Positions 17,143 to 24,610 of a stretch of 64,000 nucleotides of DNA are shown in pieces (the first letter of the stretch is position 1; each line of letters opens with the position of its first letter). The notes beneath the pieces were generated by a model. It was not told the origin of the DNA. It saw only the letters and a list, made by a program, of their open reading frames with translations, and made no database searches. This DNA is from Actinocorallia sp039871655 (GTDB lineage: Bacteria > Actinomycetota > Actinomycetes > Streptosporangiales > Streptosporangiaceae): contig NZ_JBDPLZ010000007.1 in assembly GCF_039871655.1 (NCBI RefSeq), positions 186,001 to 250,000 of the forward strand, read 5' to 3'. The translations under genes and the position numbers were made by a program.

Positions 17143-18417
17143 TCAACCCGCCTTGAGCTGGGAGATCACCGTGTTGATGTCCGGCCAGAGGGTTTTGTGG
17201 GTGTTCGGCATGGAGACGAACAGCACGGACGGGTACTGCTTCCCGGTGTCGACCAGCACGGTGACCACGACCTCGGCGGTCGACCGGACGGGGGCCCGGT
17301 CGTACTTGAGGTAGCGGGCGACCAGCCAGCCGTCACGGCCGCCGGCCTTCAGCGGCTGGGAGGCCAGCTCGCTGGTCTTGTGCGGGAACCCGTACAGCCG
17401 GTCCTCGAGGCTGGAGGCGACCGCCGCGGCGTTCTGCTCCAGGTCGCCGCCCTTGGCCCAGATCCGCCGCTCCACCGGCCCCAGCGGGGAGGTGAGCACG
17501 GTCCCGTACCACAGCTGGGTGCCCTTCTTCTCGGTCACCAGGATCTGCTGGCCGGACCAGCCCGACTGGGCGAGCTTGTTCTTCTTGGTCGGTTCGACCC
17601 AGCCTCCGCCGAGCTGCGGCACGCTCAGCCCGGAGTTGGGGTCGGCGAGCACTCCGGTGACCGGGGAGCCGCCGCCCTTGAAGGTCATCAGTTTCTTGCG
17701 CGGGGGCGGTTCGGCCTGCCCGGTCTGCCCGGTGCTCGGCGTGGTGATGCCCGGCCGGGCCTTCACCTCGGCCTCACCGCTGTCCCCGTTGCCCTTGACC
17801 ACGAAGATCCCGAGCGCGACGACCCCGACGACGGCGAGCGCGCCGAGCCCGGCGAACAGGAAGGTCCGCGACCGGTCCTTCCGCATCTCCTGCTCGTCGA
17901 ATCCGCCGCCCGTCTCCGCGCTCGCGGCGCGGTTGGCCTCGGTCTCCTCCCGCATCCATTCGGGCATCTGCCAGTTCCCGCTGCTGGGGATCCCGGCCTT
18001 GGGCGGCTCCGCCGGCCCGGAAAGGTCGACTCCCGCGTACCGCGCGACCCCGGGCCCGTCGTCGAGCCCGCCGAAGTCCGCGTCCTCTCCCCGGGATCCC
18101 CCGGAGGGCGCGGCCGGAACGGGCGCAGGCGGCACGGGCGCCACCGATCCGGGGGTTCCCTCCTGGCCGTTATCCCGTTCTTCCGTCCCCCGGTCGAAGG
18201 CGCCCGCCACCGGCGTGCCGATCGAAGGCTCGGCGGGGTCCTCGGGTTCCTGGACCACGGGATGCGCCCCCGACTGCGTAGGCTCGGCGAAAACGGCCTG
18301 CGGCCCGGTACGCCCCTCTACGGGCGTCCCGTTCCCGGCACCTTCGTTCTCCTGCTGCACGGCTCCACCTTCGACTCCGTATTCCGGACGTGCCGAAAGT
18401 TCCCCCTGATCGGACAT
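17143..18417 (-). CDS. Single-pass membrane protein with disordered cytoplasmic N-terminus
   Basis: 424 residues. Residues 1-180 are acidic, Pro/Gly/Glu-rich and probably disordered (with SGNWQMPEWMREETEANR near 150-170). One transmembrane helix follows basic KDRSRT at about residues 190-210 (FLFAGLGALAVVGVVALGIFVV). The outer part has a Thr/Pro linker and then a compact domain from about 240 (LSVPQLGGGWVEP, GWSGQQILVTEKKGTQLWYGTVLTSPL, GWLVARYLKYD, VLFVSMPNTHKTLWPDINTVISQL). This layout is common for actinobacterial envelope proteins of unknown role. No family recognised. Its start is ATG 18417; upstream lies a repeat-rich gap. Confidence 0.75.
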   Translation of the reverse strand: MSDQGELSARPEYGVEGGAVQQENEGAGNGTPVEGRTGPQAVFAEPTQSGAHPVVQEPEDPAEPSIGTPVAGAFDRGTEERDNGQEGTPGSVAPVPPAPVPAAPSGGSRGEDADFGGLDDGPGVARYAGVDLSGPAEPPKAGIPSSGNWQMPEWMREETEANRAASAETGGGFDEQEMRKDRSRTFLFAGLGALAVVGVVALGIFVVKGNGDSGEAEVKARPGITTPSTGQTGQAEPPPRKKLMTFKGGGSPVTGVLADPNSGLSVPQLGGGWVEPTKKNKLAQSGWSGQQILVTEKKGTQLWYGTVLTSPLGPVERRIWAKGGDLEQNAAAVASSLEDRLYGFPHKTSELASQPLKAGGRDGWLVARYLKYDRAPVRSTAEVVVTVLVDTGKQYPSVLFVSMPNTHKTLWPDINTVISQLKAG

Positions 18418-18690
18418 GCGGCACAGGCTACGCGAAGACCAAGTTTCAGGACGCCGCGAGTCGATAACAACTTAGCCCTACCCCCGTGGCAAGAACCACA
18501 GATCACTTCCCCAGCCACCCCGACCACCCCAGCCCAGAGCACCCCCGGACCACCGGACCCCCGGACCCCCGGACCACCGGACAAACCACTTTCCACAGAT
18601 CCCCCACCCCAGAGCACCCCCGGAGGGGGGCGTGGGGGCGCAGCCCCCACACCGGGGGGCCCGGGGGGTCGCCCCCCCCGAGGGGAATGA
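18418..18690. repeat. Low-complexity C/G repeat region without a gene
   Basis: The gap between the membrane protein gene and the tmRNA terminator holds no supported gene. At 18541-18581 a short unit of the form CCGGACCACCGGACCC is repeated with small changes, and CCCAGAGCACCCCCGGA occurs twice (about 18532 and 18607). A hairpin GTGGGGGC/GCCCCCAC sits at 18632-18650, followed by long C and G runs. This looks like slippage-prone filler or a decayed terminator array. Confidence 0.5.
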
Positions 18691-18695
18691 CGAAA

Positions 18696-18743
18696 ACGAC
18701 CCACCGGGAAGCGCCCCGAAGGGGCGCGACCACGGTGGGTCGT
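18696..18743 (-). terminator. Rho-independent terminator of tmRNA
   Basis: An 11-bp outer stem (18696-18706 with 18733-18743) encloses a 7-bp inner stem (18711-18717 with 18721-18727). On the minus strand the outer stem is followed by TTTTCG, a true U-run, rare in this window. It starts eight bases after the 3' end of ssrA. Confidence 0.8.
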
Positions 18744-18750
18744 CGTCGAG

Positions 18751-19119
18751 TGGAGGTGCAGGGAATCGAACCCTGGTCCTACAGCAGTGGGTCAGGTCTT
18801 CTCCGGGCGCAGCCTTGCTAGTCGTTTTCTCGGCCCCAGTGCTCTCGCAGGCATGTCACTGACAGGCTCAGTCGCTGTTTGGTTTCCCTTCCGGCCCCGC
18901 GACCGGGTCGGAAGGTTGAGTCCCCTAACGATGCCGGGTCCTAGGTCGGAGACTCTCCTAGGCCGACAGAGTCGCTACTCGCTCAGGCGGCGAGGGCGAA
19001 CTCAGTGCGCTTAGAGTTGGCACTTGTTGGTTTGCGATCGCAGGATTAACGAGGTCGCAATCGCACCCCTCGGCCCGCTTCTCCTGGCACGACTACCGCA
19101 GTCGAAACCAGTCACCCCC
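18751..19119 (-). ncRNA. ssrA: Transfer-messenger RNA (tmRNA)
   Basis: A 369-base tmRNA. The 5' end GGGGGUGACUGGUUUCGAC and 3' end CACCUCC-A pair in a seven-base acceptor stem with a G3-U wobble, the alanyl-tRNA synthetase signal. The T-arm GGGUUCGAUUCCC is intact. CCA is not encoded: after the discriminator A comes CTC. The tag frame runs from 19021 to 18983 and encodes ANSKRTEFALAA followed by TGA; the ALAA end is the proteolysis signal. It frees stalled ribosomes together with SmpB, whose gene is two genes upstream on the same strand. A promoter-like pair at 19142-19171 lies before it, with a leader that RNase P would remove. Confidence 0.95.
18983..19021 (-). other. tmRNA proteolysis-tag reading frame
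   Basis: Twelve codons plus stop inside ssrA: GCC AAC TCT AAG CGC ACT GAG TTC GCC CTC GCC GCC TGA, giving ANSKRTEFALAA. A GAG/TTC core before ALAA is unusual in charge but the Clp-recognised end is standard. Confidence 0.9.
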
Positions 19120-19141
19120 ATGTTCTGTTGTCAACGGTTGA

Positions 19142-19171
19142 ACTCTATCTGGTGAACGTGGGGGTTGCCAA
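19142..19171 (-). promoter_or_regulatory. Likely ssrA promoter
   Basis: On the minus strand TTGGCA (19166-19171), an 18-base spacer, then TAGAGT (19142-19147), 22 bases before the mature 5' end. That predicts a leader of about 15 bases. It lies between the stop of the penicillin-binding-like gene and ssrA, so tmRNA can be made independently of the smpB operon. Confidence 0.5.
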
Positions 19172-19208
19172 CGTTATTCCGGTCTCCCGCCGTCGCGGGG
19201 GCGGCCGG

Positions 19209-21197
19209 TCAGGGCTGCTGGACGGTGGTGGGGGCCTCTCCGCCCTGGGGTTGCGTCCGGGGCTTGGGCGAGGCGTTGACGAAGTCGGAGGCGATCTTCG
19301 CCGCGTCCGCCTCGCCTTCGACGGCGATCGCGACGCCGAGTGCGATGCCGGCGCTCTGGTAGTAGCCGACGAACCAGGAGACGGTCTCGCCCTGGGCGTC
19401 GGTGACGGTGGTGGCGAGGCCTTCGCGGAACTTCTTCCGGCCGGACGCGGCGGTCTTGGCCGTGCCGTTCCTGACGCCCATCCCCATGATCTTCTGAAGT
19501 TCGGTGAGGCTGGCCGGGTCGATGTACTGGGGTGTTTCGGAAACGGTGGGCTGCGGATCCTGGATGAGGAGGGGCCCCTTCCAGGTTCCGTTCTGGATGG
19601 CGGACGCGATCAGGGCCATGGTCAGGGGGCTGACCTTGACGTCGCCTTCTCCGACGGCGAGCTGGGCGCGTTCGGTGGCGGTGGTGGTGGCCAGGCCCTG
19701 GGCCCGCTGGTTCTTGACGCTCGACAGGTTCCACGGGCTGGAGGAGGTCAGGCCGAACTTCTGCAGGGCGGCGTTGATGGCGTCGCCGTCGAGTCCGGCG
19801 CCGGCCTGGGCCAGGGAGGTGCGGCAGCCGTTGGCGACGTCCAGGCCGAGGCTCGACTTGGGCCGGGCCTCGGTGGTGAAGACGACGCCGCCGACGGTGG
19901 TCTCGGCGACGCATTCCTGTTCGCTGGTGGCCTTCTCGTGCTTGCTGGAGACCAGGGCGGCGGCCAGGACGGGGCTGAAGGTGGTGCCGGGCGCATAGAG
20001 CCCTTCGAAGGCCCGGTTCTCTCCGTCGGTCCGGTGGTTGGCCGCGGCCAGGACCGCTCCGGTGTCGCTGCGCACGGCCACCAGGGACGCGGGCGCGTCG
20101 AGGGAGCTCAGGGCGTTCTCGGCCCGGAACTGGATGTCCCGCTCGAGGGTGGTGCGCACGGGGCCGGGTTCGGCCGTCTCCTGGCCGCTCTGGCTCTGGA
20201 CCGCGGCGTCCTCGCCCTGGGTGAAGTCCCGGATCTCCTTGCGCTGGCTGCCGTTGGCGTCGAGGATCACGACCTTGACGGACGGGAGGCCGGCGAGCCG
20301 CCGCTGGAAGAGCAGTTGCAGGCCTGAGGAGCCGACGGTGTCGCCGGGCTGGTAGGGCGCTCCGACGAGGCTGAGGACGTCGGTGGTGGCGGGCCCGATC
20401 CGGCCGATCAGCTCGGCGGCCTGCCGCGGCTGGGTGGGCTTGTCCTCGGGCTTGACCTCCAGGCCTGCGACCTGGCGCAGTTTGAGGGCCTCAGGGCTGT
20501 TGTGGGGGAACTCGGCGAGCTGCAGGAAGGTCCGCGGCGGGGCGGACAGGATGCGGCCCTTGAGCCGGTCGCGGTCCTGGTCGGTGATCTCGCTGATGCG
20601 TTTGACCACGGTGTCGTGGTTCTGGAGCCGCTGCGGCACCACCCCGAACACGTCGGTCTTGACCTTCTTGAGCAGCTGCCTGCCCTTGGCGTCCAGGATG
20701 ACCTGCCGCTCGGGCGACTGGGTGACCACCGCGAGCCGCTCTCCGTCACGCAGCTGGGGGTGGATGACCGAGGGGCTCCAGACGACCTTCCAGACTCCGT
20801 CGATGAGCCTGAGCGTCATCTGCCCCTGGTACTCCAGCGGCCTGCCGTTCTCGCCGAGGTCGATGCGGATCTGGAACCTGGCCTGGGCCTCGCTGTCGGA
20901 GGTCTTGGCGATGCGGCCCTTGTCGTCGGGCGCGCCGGGGGTGCTCTCGGCTTTGAGCCGCAGCCGCAGCGAGGCGGCGTCGAGCTGGGTCCTGACGTCC
21001 GCCAGCGCCTTGGCGACGGCCTTGCGGTCCCCGGTGGTGTGCTTGGAGGCCGCCTCGTAGTTGCCGACCTGCCAGGCGACGAGGAAGTCCTTGACCGTCG
21101 TGAACGGGGAGGACTGCGCGCAGGCGGACAACGTGCCCAGCAGCAGCGCCCCGCCCGTCGAAGCCGCGACGATCCTGCGCGTCCTGCTCACCCTCAC
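19209..21197 (-). CDS. Penicillin-binding-like lipoprotein with degenerate transpeptidase site
   Basis: 662 residues with a lipoprotein signal (LLGTLSAC, Cys at 26), an NTF2/MecA_N-like domain (residues about 30-145, FTTVKDFLVAWQVGNYEAASKHT), a dimerisation region, and a C-terminal transpeptidase fold (about 370-640). The catalytic motifs are missing: the SxxK position reads TTFS (405-408, in YAPGTTFSPV), the SxN region reads GCR, and the KTG position reads KTA (581-583). The fold is otherwise typical (LYAPGTTF, PLTMALIASAIQNG, SWFVGYY). So it is probably not an active transpeptidase and may be a scaffold or beta-lactam sensor. GTG start overlaps the smpB stop by four bases (ATGA-like). Confidence 0.85.
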   Translation of the reverse strand: MRVSRTRRIVAASTGGALLLGTLSACAQSSPFTTVKDFLVAWQVGNYEAASKHTTGDRKAVAKALADVRTQLDAASLRLRLKAESTPGAPDDKGRIAKTSDSEAQARFQIRIDLGENGRPLEYQGQMTLRLIDGVWKVVWSPSVIHPQLRDGERLAVVTQSPERQVILDAKGRQLLKKVKTDVFGVVPQRLQNHDTVVKRISEITDQDRDRLKGRILSAPPRTFLQLAEFPHNSPEALKLRQVAGLEVKPEDKPTQPRQAAELIGRIGPATTDVLSLVGAPYQPGDTVGSSGLQLLFQRRLAGLPSVKVVILDANGSQRKEIRDFTQGEDAAVQSQSGQETAEPGPVRTTLERDIQFRAENALSSLDAPASLVAVRSDTGAVLAAANHRTDGENRAFEGLYAPGTTFSPVLAAALVSSKHEKATSEQECVAETTVGGVVFTTEARPKSSLGLDVANGCRTSLAQAGAGLDGDAINAALQKFGLTSSSPWNLSSVKNQRAQGLATTTATERAQLAVGEGDVKVSPLTMALIASAIQNGTWKGPLLIQDPQPTVSETPQYIDPASLTELQKIMGMGVRNGTAKTAASGRKKFREGLATTVTDAQGETVSWFVGYYQSAGIALGVAIAVEGEADAAKIASDFVNASPKPRTQPQGGEAPTTVQQP

Positions 21198-21670
21198 CGA
21201 CCCCGGTTCCGTGCGCGCAGGGCCCGGGCCATCTCCCGGTCCGCGTCGCGCTTGGCAATGGTCTGCCGCTTGTCGTACGCCTTCTTGCCCCGGGCGAGAG
21301 CGATCTCGACCTTGGCCTTGCCGTCCTTGAAATACAGGGAAAGCGGGATCAGCGTCAATCCGGGCTCGCCGCCCTCTTTGAGAATCTTGTCTATCTCGCG
21401 CCGGTTGAGCAGGAGTTTGCGCGTGCGCCGGGCGCTGTGGTTGGTCCAGGTGCCCTGGGAGTACTCGGGGATGTGCACGTTGTAGAGGTAGACCTCGCCG
21501 TGCGCGTCCACCGCGGCGTAGCCGTCGACGAGAGACGCCCGGCCCTGCCTCAGCGACTTCACCTCGGTCCCGGTCAGCACCATGCCCGCTTCCCAGGTGT
21601 CCTCGATGTGGTAGTCGTGACGCGCCTTCTTGTTCTGGGCGATGTACTTCTGGCCCTTCTCGCGAGGCAC
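21194..21670 (-). CDS. smpB: SsrA-binding protein SmpB
   Basis: 158 residues, the protein that carries tmRNA to stalled ribosomes. Conserved parts are all present: KYIAQNKKARHDYHIEDTWEAGMVLTGTEVKSLR, the RNA-binding beta-barrel (VYLYNVHIPEYSQGTWTNHSARRTRKLLLNR), and the basic C-terminal tail (GKKAYDKRQTIAKRDADREMARALR) that mimics mRNA in the decoding site. GTG start with GGGGAGAG upstream. It is 19 bases after the S41 protease and overlaps the lipoprotein gene by four bases; ssrA follows on the same strand. Confidence 0.96.
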   Translation of the reverse strand: MPREKGQKYIAQNKKARHDYHIEDTWEAGMVLTGTEVKSLRQGRASLVDGYAAVDAHGEVYLYNVHIPEYSQGTWTNHSARRTRKLLLNRREIDKILKEGGEPGLTLIPLSLYFKDGKAKVEIALARGKKAYDKRQTIAKRDADREMARALRARNRGR

Positions 21671-21689
21671 TGTCTGTTCTCTCCCCTGC

Positions 21690-22592
21690 CTATGATCCGG
21701 TCAGCCCGTCCAGCACGGCCCGTCCCCGCCGCTCGGCGTCGGACGAGCCGGCTGTGATGTCCGGCTCTATCCCGACTCCTTCGAGATTATGGCCCGCCGG
21801 GGTCAGGTACCGCCCGACCGTCAGCTCCACCGCGGAGCCGTCGGAGAGCCGTACCGGTTCCTGCACGGTTCCCTTCCCGAAGGTAGTCGATCCTACGATC
21901 ACCGCCCGGTCCCGGTCGCGCAGCGAACCCGCGACGATCTCGGCGGCGCTCGCCGTTCCCTTGTCCACCAGTACGACGACCGGAATCCGGGGATCGCCGG
22001 GAGAAGTGACGCTGATCACCTTGGCGGGCTCACCCCGGCGCTCGTACGTCACCACCGGCCCGGCGTCCAGGAACGCCGAGGCGGTGTCCACCGCCTCGTC
22101 CAGCAGCCCGCCGGGGTTGCCGCGCAGGTCGAGGACCACCGCCCGGCTGCCGGACACCCCGGCCCGCACCTGGGAGCCGACCCCCCGGGTGAACACCGCC
22201 ACCCGGATGACGGTCAGCCTCTCCTCCCGGTCGACGACCACGTCGCCGCTCTGCGGGTCGGGCAGCACGGTCTTGTGGTCGCCGTTGAGCCAGCCGGTGA
22301 AGTCGTCGTACTCCTGGGGCGGGTAGTACCGGGCCCAGGGGTCGCCGAGGCTGCGCAGCATCCCGGTGATCGCCGCCTCGCGGAGCTCGTCGCGGGAGAC
22401 GGGCTGGTCCGCCGAGGTGGCGATCCGGTCGGTGGCCTCCTCCAGCAGCCCGTCGTCATGGGCGGCCGGCTGGATCAGGGAGGGCACGGGCTCGGCCGTC
22501 GCCGCGCCCAGACCGTACGCCGCGAGCAGGGCGGCCGTGAAGGCCGCCCCGCGATACCACCTGTGCGGTTTCCCACGGGACCAAGGGGTCAC
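21690..22592 (-). CDS. S41 family peptidase lacking a PDZ domain
   Basis: A 300-residue C-terminal-processing-type serine protease, secreted or membrane-anchored by an N-terminal hydrophobic helix (YRGAAFTAALLAAYGLGAATA). The catalytic pair is clear: Ser in DKGTASAAEIVAGSL and Lys in STTFGKGTVQEP, along with VVLDLRGNPGGLLDEAV and the late LTVGRYLTPAGHNLEGVGIEPD. The usual PDZ domain of about 80-100 residues between the helical N-part and the core is absent: GWLNGDHKTVLPD is followed almost directly by the IRVAVFTRG strand. So substrate access may be regulated differently. GTG start, 9 bases after the ftsX stop. Confidence 0.88.
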   Translation of the reverse strand: MTPWSRGKPHRWYRGAAFTAALLAAYGLGAATAEPVPSLIQPAAHDDGLLEEATDRIATSADQPVSRDELREAAITGMLRSLGDPWARYYPPQEYDDFTGWLNGDHKTVLPDPQSGDVVVDREERLTVIRVAVFTRGVGSQVRAGVSGSRAVVLDLRGNPGGLLDEAVDTASAFLDAGPVVTYERRGEPAKVISVTSPGDPRIPVVVLVDKGTASAAEIVAGSLRDRDRAVIVGSTTFGKGTVQEPVRLSDGSAVELTVGRYLTPAGHNLEGVGIEPDITAGSSDAERRGRAVLDGLTGS

Positions 22593-22601
22593 CCCAGCAG
22601 C

Positions 22602-23507
22602 TTAAATCTTCAGATAGCGCCGCAGGGTCAGGAACGACGCACCCGCGCAGAGCAGCACGCCCACGGCGATCGAGAAGATGATGACGCCGGTCACCTGGGT
22701 CCAGGTCAGCTGCGTCGCGAACTGCAGCGAGCTCTGGAGCCGGTCGATCAGCAGGAGCTTGCTGCCGACCAGCAGGACCGCGGCGATGAGGCCGCCGGCC
22801 AGGCCCGCGATCGCGCCCTCCAGGATGAACGGCAGCTGGATGTACATGTTCGAGGCGCCGACCAGCCGCATGATGCCCGTCTCCCGGCGCCTGTTGAACG
22901 CCGACAGCCGGACGGTGTTGCCGACCAGCAGGACCGCCGCGAACACCTGGATCAGCGCCAGGAACAGCGCCGCCCACTGGAGGCCGTCCAGGATGCGGAA
23001 GAGCTTCTCCAGCAGTTCGCGCTCGTTGACGATCTGGTCGACGCCCGGGGAGCCCTCCGCCGCGCTGATCACGGAGGTGAACTTCGAGGGGTCTTCCAGC
23101 CGCACCCGCAGCGAGTCCGGGATGTCGCCTTCCTTGGTGGCCGCGAGGAAGCCGGGAGTGTTGGCGAAGAGCGTCTTGAAGCGCTCGTAGGCCTCGGCTT
23201 TGCTCTCGTACTCGACGCCGGCGACCTCGGGCAGCGCGTCCAGCGTCGCCTCGAGCTCCTTGCGCTGCTGCTCCGTGGCGTCCTTGTTGGCGCAGCCGGT
23301 GTTGGAGCTGCTCTTGGAGCAGAGGTAGATCGAGACGCTGACCCTGTCGTACCAGTAGCCCTTGGAGGAGTCGACCTGCCTCTTGAGCAGCATGCCGGTG
23401 CCGAACAGCGCCATGGCGATCGCCACCGTGATGATGAGGGAGATCGTCATCGTGAGGTTGCGACGCAGGCCGATCCAGATCTCCTGGAACACGAAATGCA
23501 GTCTCAT
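22602..23507 (-). CDS. ftsX: Cell division protein FtsX
   Basis: 301 residues. FtsX is the membrane half of the FtsEX complex, an ABC-like machine that activates peptidoglycan hydrolases at the septum. It has a short N-tail (RLHFVFQEIWIGLRRNLTMT), one helix (residues 21-43), a large extracytoplasmic loop to about 170 with two Cys (YLCSKSSSNTGCAN, possible disulfide), and three C-terminal helices with the FtsX core (NTVRLSAFNRRRETGIMRLVGASN). Start ATG 23507 with AAGGA. Ten bases separate it from ftsE. Confidence 0.95.
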   Translation of the reverse strand: MRLHFVFQEIWIGLRRNLTMTISLIITVAIAMALFGTGMLLKRQVDSSKGYWYDRVSVSIYLCSKSSSNTGCANKDATEQQRKELEATLDALPEVAGVEYESKAEAYERFKTLFANTPGFLAATKEGDIPDSLRVRLEDPSKFTSVISAAEGSPGVDQIVNERELLEKLFRILDGLQWAALFLALIQVFAAVLLVGNTVRLSAFNRRRETGIMRLVGASNMYIQLPFILEGAIAGLAGGLIAAVLLVGSKLLLIDRLQSSLQFATQLTWTQVTGVIIFSIAVGVLLCAGASFLTLRRYLKI

Positions 23508-23517
23508 CGGGGGTTCC

Positions 23518-24207
23518 TTAGTAGGCCTGGCCGTAGACGCCGCGCGACTGGTCGCGCACGATCCGGCCGTCCTCCAACTCGACGACGCGCTTGCGGAAGG
23601 CGTCGACGATCGCGGCGTCGTGGGTGGCCATGACCACCGTGGTGCCGGTCCGGTTGATCCGGTCGAGCACCTTCATGATGCCGATGGAGGTGGCGGGGTC
23701 GATGTTCCCGGTCGGCTCGTCCGCCAGCAGGATCATGGGCCGGTTGACGAACGCGCGGGCGATCGCGACGCGCTGCTGCTCGCCGCCGGACAGCTCGTCC
23801 GGCATCCGGCCCTGCTTGCCCTCGAGGCCGACGAGGTCGATGACCTCGGGCACCACCTTGGCGATGAACCGGCGCGGCTTTCCGATGACCTCGAGCGCGA
23901 ACGCCACGTTCTCGAAGACGTTCTTGTTCGGCAGCAGGCGGAAGTCCTGGAAGACGCAGCCGATCCGGCGCCTCAGATGGGGAACTTTCCAGTTCGTCAG
24001 CTTGTTGAGGTCTTTGCCGGCCACGTAGACATGGCCCTGCGTCGGCCGCTCCTCCTTGAGGATCAGGCGGAGGAAGGTCGACTTGCCCGACCCCGACGGA
24101 CCCACCAGGAAGACGAATTCGCCTTTTTCAACGGAGACGTTGCAGTGCTGGAGGGAAGGTCGGTTCTGGTTCGGGTAGACCTTGGTGACGTTGTCGAAAT
24201 TGATCAC
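23518..24207 (-). CDS. ftsE: Cell division ATP-binding protein FtsE
   Basis: 229 residues from GTG 24207, the usual FtsE length; the open frame extends further upstream but those residues match nothing in the family. Walker A GPSGSGKST, Q-loop VFQDFRLL, signature LSGGEQQRVAIARA, Walker B MILLADEP and switch His (MATHDAAIV) are all present. It powers FtsX at the septum. First gene of the ftsE-ftsX-S41-smpB-lipoprotein row, all on the minus strand with short gaps, so likely one operon. Confidence 0.95.
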   Translation of the reverse strand: MINFDNVTKVYPNQNRPSLQHCNVSVEKGEFVFLVGPSGSGKSTFLRLILKEERPTQGHVYVAGKDLNKLTNWKVPHLRRRIGCVFQDFRLLPNKNVFENVAFALEVIGKPRRFIAKVVPEVIDLVGLEGKQGRMPDELSGGEQQRVAIARAFVNRPMILLADEPTGNIDPATSIGIMKVLDRINRTGTTVVMATHDAAIVDAFRKRVVELEDGRIVRDQSRGVYGQAY

Positions 24208-24352
24208 GGCTGCATCACGGTGCGCCAGTCTAGGGGCTGATGGGCCACGGTGTCCCCCTCGGAGTTGGCTCTGGAGCAGTCTAGGGGTGACACTGGCATG
24301 GATAGTCCCTCTTCGGGACATCGGTCGGACACTCGGATCAAGGGGGCGCATC

Positions 24353-24541
24353 ATGAGCTGCGATCACCTGATCTGCGCCTATTGCGCGGGTCCCGTGGAG
24401 GAGGGGCGTTGTCCCAGCTGCCGGGCCGCGCGGAGCCGGCTGCACCACTCCCACGGCCCCTTCACGCCCCAGCAGCTCGCGATCGTCGCGGCCCTGGTCC
24501 TGATCCTGGCCTTCGGTCTCCTGGCCCCGCATCTGGCGTGA
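24353..24541 (+). CDS. 62-residue zinc-ribbon membrane protein
   Basis: ATG 24353 with AGGGGG about six bases upstream. The N-terminus has CAYC and CPSC separated by ten residues, a minimal zinc ribbon, preceded by two further Cys/His (SCDHLIC). Residues 40-60 are one membrane helix (QLAIVAALVLILAFGLLAPHL). It is encoded alone between divergent ftsE and prfB. Similar tiny zinc-ribbon-plus-helix proteins are common in actinomycetes and have no known function. Confidence 0.7.
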   Translation: MSCDHLICAYCAGPVEEGRCPSCRAARSRLHHSHGPFTPQQLAIVAALVLILAFGLLAPHLA

Positions 24542-24610
24542 ACGCGACCCCGCCTTCGACGGGCTTCATCACATATAAATCGACATAAGCCGACAAACCA
24601 GACAAATATC
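24542..24610. other. Short AT-richer gap before the prfB stop
   Basis: 69 bases of unusually AT-rich sequence (ACATATAAATCGACATAAG) between two convergent genes. No strong stem-loop is visible; termination of prfB may be Rho-dependent. Confidence 0.4.

Noticed and set aside
18535..18600. Possible CRISPR-like repeat
   Set aside because: The units are short, imperfect and without spacers of constant length.
18751..18790. A tRNA gene at the 3' end of ssrA
   Set aside because: The T-arm and acceptor belong to the tmRNA; no anticodon arm is present.
19125..19140. TTGACA just before ssrA as a -35 box
   Set aside because: It is only about 15 bases from the mature 5' end, too close; the pair at 19142-19171 fits better.
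23518..24354. Extended N-terminus of FtsE from 24354
   Set aside because: The extra 49 residues match no FtsE; GTG 24207 gives the usual length of 229.
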